In this document: piece by piece, positions 62,529-64,000 of the stretch | How positions within the stretch are numbered: the first letter of the stretch is position 1 | Layout of the letters: each line of letters begins with the position of its first letter | NCBI GenBank assembly: GCA_040768665.1 | Contig: JAXGMN010000013.1 | Span: 186,001 to 250,000 of the forward strand | From: JABWBD01 sp040768665 | Lineage (GTDB): Bacteria; Planctomycetota; Planctomycetia; Pirellulales; Thermoguttaceae | DNA: 64,000 nt | Direction: 5' to 3' | Position numbers and translations under genes: made by a program | Notes under the pieces: generated by a model | Database searches by the model: none | What the model was told of the DNA's origin: nothing | What the model saw: the letters and a program-made list of their open reading frames with translations, nothing else

Positions 62529-63449
62529 ATGTCGCAAGCAACCACGTCCACGCCCGCCGCACCGACCCTCGCAAGCGTCCGATCGCACGAACGCTCTGCG
62601 GCATCCGCGCTGCGAGATTATTGGCAACTCATCCGCCCGCGGATCGTAGGTCTCGTTCTGTTCACGATGGTCATCGCCGCGGTGGTTTCACCGGCCGCGG
62701 CATTCTCGTGGCTGCTCGTTCTGCACGCGGTGACCGGTTCGACACTGGTCATCGTCGGCGCAATCGCCCTGAATGCTTGCCTGGAACGGAAGAGCGACGC
62801 CAAGATGCTCCGCACGGCCCGGCGGCCGGTCCCCGCCGGGCGACTGTCGCAACGGCAGGTTGTCTGGTTCGGGGCAGTCGCCAGTCTCGCGGGAATCGCC
62901 TATCTTGCCGTTTTTGTGAACGGCTGGACGGTCGCCCTGGCGGTGGCCAGTTGGATCATCTACGTCTGGATCTACACGCCCCTGAAGATGTTCACGGCGT
63001 GGCAAACACCGATCGGCGCAGTGGCCGGTGCGATGCCCGTGCTGTTGGGTTCCGCAGCCGTCGGCGAGCCTTTCAACCCCACGGCGCTCGCCTTGTTCGG
63101 CATGGTCTACCTTTGGCAGTTTCCGCATTCGATGGCCATTGCCTGGCTCTACCGCCACGACTTCGCCGCCGCCGACCTCCAGGTCGCCACGGTGGTCGAT
63201 CCGTCCGGGCGCACGGCGGCCTGGCTCTCGGTCCTCGGAGCAGTCGCCTTGATCCCCATCAGCCTCGTCCCGGTCTACGTCGGCACGGCCGGTTGGGCAT
63301 ACGCCGGCGTTGCCTTGCTGCTCGACCTCATCTACCTGTTGCCCTCGATCCTCTTTTTAGCCCGCCGGGACGACGCAGCCGCGCGCACCCTCCTTCGGGC
63401 TTCGTTCGCCTATATCCCCGTCGTCTTTCTCACGATCCTTTTTGCCTGA
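62529..63449 (+). CDS. ctaB: protohaem IX farnesyltransferase (haem O synthase)
   Basis: 306 aa of the UbiA superfamily. Prenyl-diphosphate binding region NACLERKSDAKMLRTARRP is the CtaB/CyoE signature NxxxDxxxD with Glu in place of the first Asp, a change I recall from other planctomycete members. The second region is YLWQFPHSMAIAWLYRHDFA. Converts haem B to haem O, the substrate of CtaA. Membrane protein of about nine helices. The next coding sequence begins at once after its stop. Confidence 0.93.
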   Translation: MSQATTSTPAAPTLASVRSHERSAASALRDYWQLIRPRIVGLVLFTMVIAAVVSPAAAFSWLLVLHAVTGSTLVIVGAIALNACLERKSDAKMLRTARRPVPAGRLSQRQVVWFGAVASLAGIAYLAVFVNGWTVALAVASWIIYVWIYTPLKMFTAWQTPIGAVAGAMPVLLGSAAVGEPFNPTALALFGMVYLWQFPHSMAIAWLYRHDFAAADLQVATVVDPSGRTAAWLSVLGAVALIPISLVPVYVGTAGWAYAGVALLLDLIYLLPSILFLARRDDAAARTLLRASFAYIPVVFLTILFA

Positions 63450-64000
63450 TATCCCGATCTCTTTCACCGTCGCGAGGTACGCCTCTCGGATCCGCGCACC
63501 GATCCTCATGGGCCATGCTTGGCAGGATGAGCAGACCGGACCGAAGGGCTGGCAGCTCTTCCGTCGCATTCCCGACGACGTCCCCAAACGCCTGGTCCTG
63601 ACCAATGGAAACCATGGAGTTTGGCCCGACCGCGGCAAGGACGAGGCCGAGTGGTTCGCCCGCTGGCTCAGCGACGGCCGCTCCGAAAGCGCCTCCGACT
63701 CCGTCCCGCGCGTCGCCTGCTACTTCGAGACCGGCAACCCGTCCGCGGCAGATCGCCGCAACCATGGCGAACCGTTCCTCGCCGACGATTTCCCTTTCCC
63801 CCAGACCTGCTGGACACGCTACTACCTGAGAAGCGGCGAACGGCTTTTGCCTTCACCGGGCGGAGAAACCGAGCCGGCCGGTTTGTACCAGGTCGCGCAT
63901 GCCCCGCCGAGCGGCCGGGACCGCCGAGCAGTCTACTTGATCGAATTTCCGGAGCCGACCGCCATCTGCGGCCCTGCGGTCCTTACGCTCTGGGCCAAGG
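63448..64000 (+). pseudogene. C-terminal half of a CocE/NonD-type (S15) hydrolase, N-terminus missing
   Basis: The frame is open from the ctaB stop to the window end. It reads ISFTVARYASRIRAPILMGH, then AWQDEQTGPKGW (catalytic Asp region), LTNGNHGVWPD (catalytic His), EWFARWL, and a following beta domain (CWTRYYLRSGERLLPSPGG) like the X-Pro dipeptidyl-peptidase C-terminal domain. The nucleophile-serine half that should precede it is absent, since ctaB occupies the space. An ATG at 63508 could start a short product, but it would have no serine. Most likely a gene truncated by recombination; the 3' end lies outside the window. Confidence 0.75.

Overview
The window looks like chromosomal DNA of a Planctomycetota bacterium, probably in or near the order Pirellulales. 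The grounds are: two Gfo/Idh/MocA oxidoreductases with twin-arginine leaders, large secreted carbohydrate-active proteins, an LRR protein with the arginine-flanked N-terminal helix common in this phylum, adenosylhopane genes, HNH genes paired with small partner ORFs, GC-rich codons giving long antisense open frames, and intergenic spaces full of palindromic repeats. This placement rests on family recognition, not on a marker-gene tree.

Layout. 1-8.4 kb: a 5'-truncated FGE-sulfatase/STN protein, a small-ORF+HNH pair, a scar made of pieces of four other genes (about 2.85-3.49 kb), and a tight + strand operon (secreted unknown protein, FHA plus degenerate trypsin-fold membrane protein, Hsp70). 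8.5-9 kb: nested repeat element. 9-20.6 kb: secreted hydrolases (esterase-like, ceramidase-like, zinc phospholipase C-like, amidohydrolase, beta-helix protein), one glycosidase gene broken by a deletion/frameshift, and a 38-codon enolase-superfamily remnant. 21-26.4 kb: small unknown proteins, a Gfo/Idh/MocA protein, a BI-1 family membrane protein and an LRR protein. 26.5-41 kb: F5/8C-heparinase-like lyase, M16 peptidase, GAF-PilZ protein, diheme peroxidase-like lipoprotein, a second Gfo/Idh/MocA protein and a DUF5060 glycosidase. 41.2-45.7 kb: orphan small ORF and the hopanoid operon shc-hpnH-hpnG. 46-51.6 kb: FAD oxidoreductase, glutamate-synthase-like FMN protein and purD. 51.9-63.4 kb: a respiratory operon with Rieske protein, split cytochrome b, an eight-CXXCH cytochrome of 1437 aa, a cupredoxin-like protein and a diheme lipoprotein, followed by ctaA and ctaB. 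The window ends in a hydrolase gene that lacks its N-terminal half.

The respiratory block is the clearest functional unit: a b6f/bc-like quinol-oxidising core with unusual cytochrome c partners, followed by haem O/A synthesis genes that would supply an oxidase lying outside the window. The hopanoid block would cyclise squalene, add adenosyl and remove adenine. The FHA/pseudo-protease/Hsp70 operon is the best candidate for an undescribed system: both sensor and protease folds have lost their signature residues while the chaperone ATPase is intact.

Much of the interest lies in decay and repeats: one four-way chimeric scar, one deletion-fusion pseudogene, two truncated remnants, and at least eight families of palindromic or tandem repeats, one copy of which is flanked by an 8-bp direct repeat resembling a target-site duplication. 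No tRNA, rRNA, CRISPR array or transposase gene was found.
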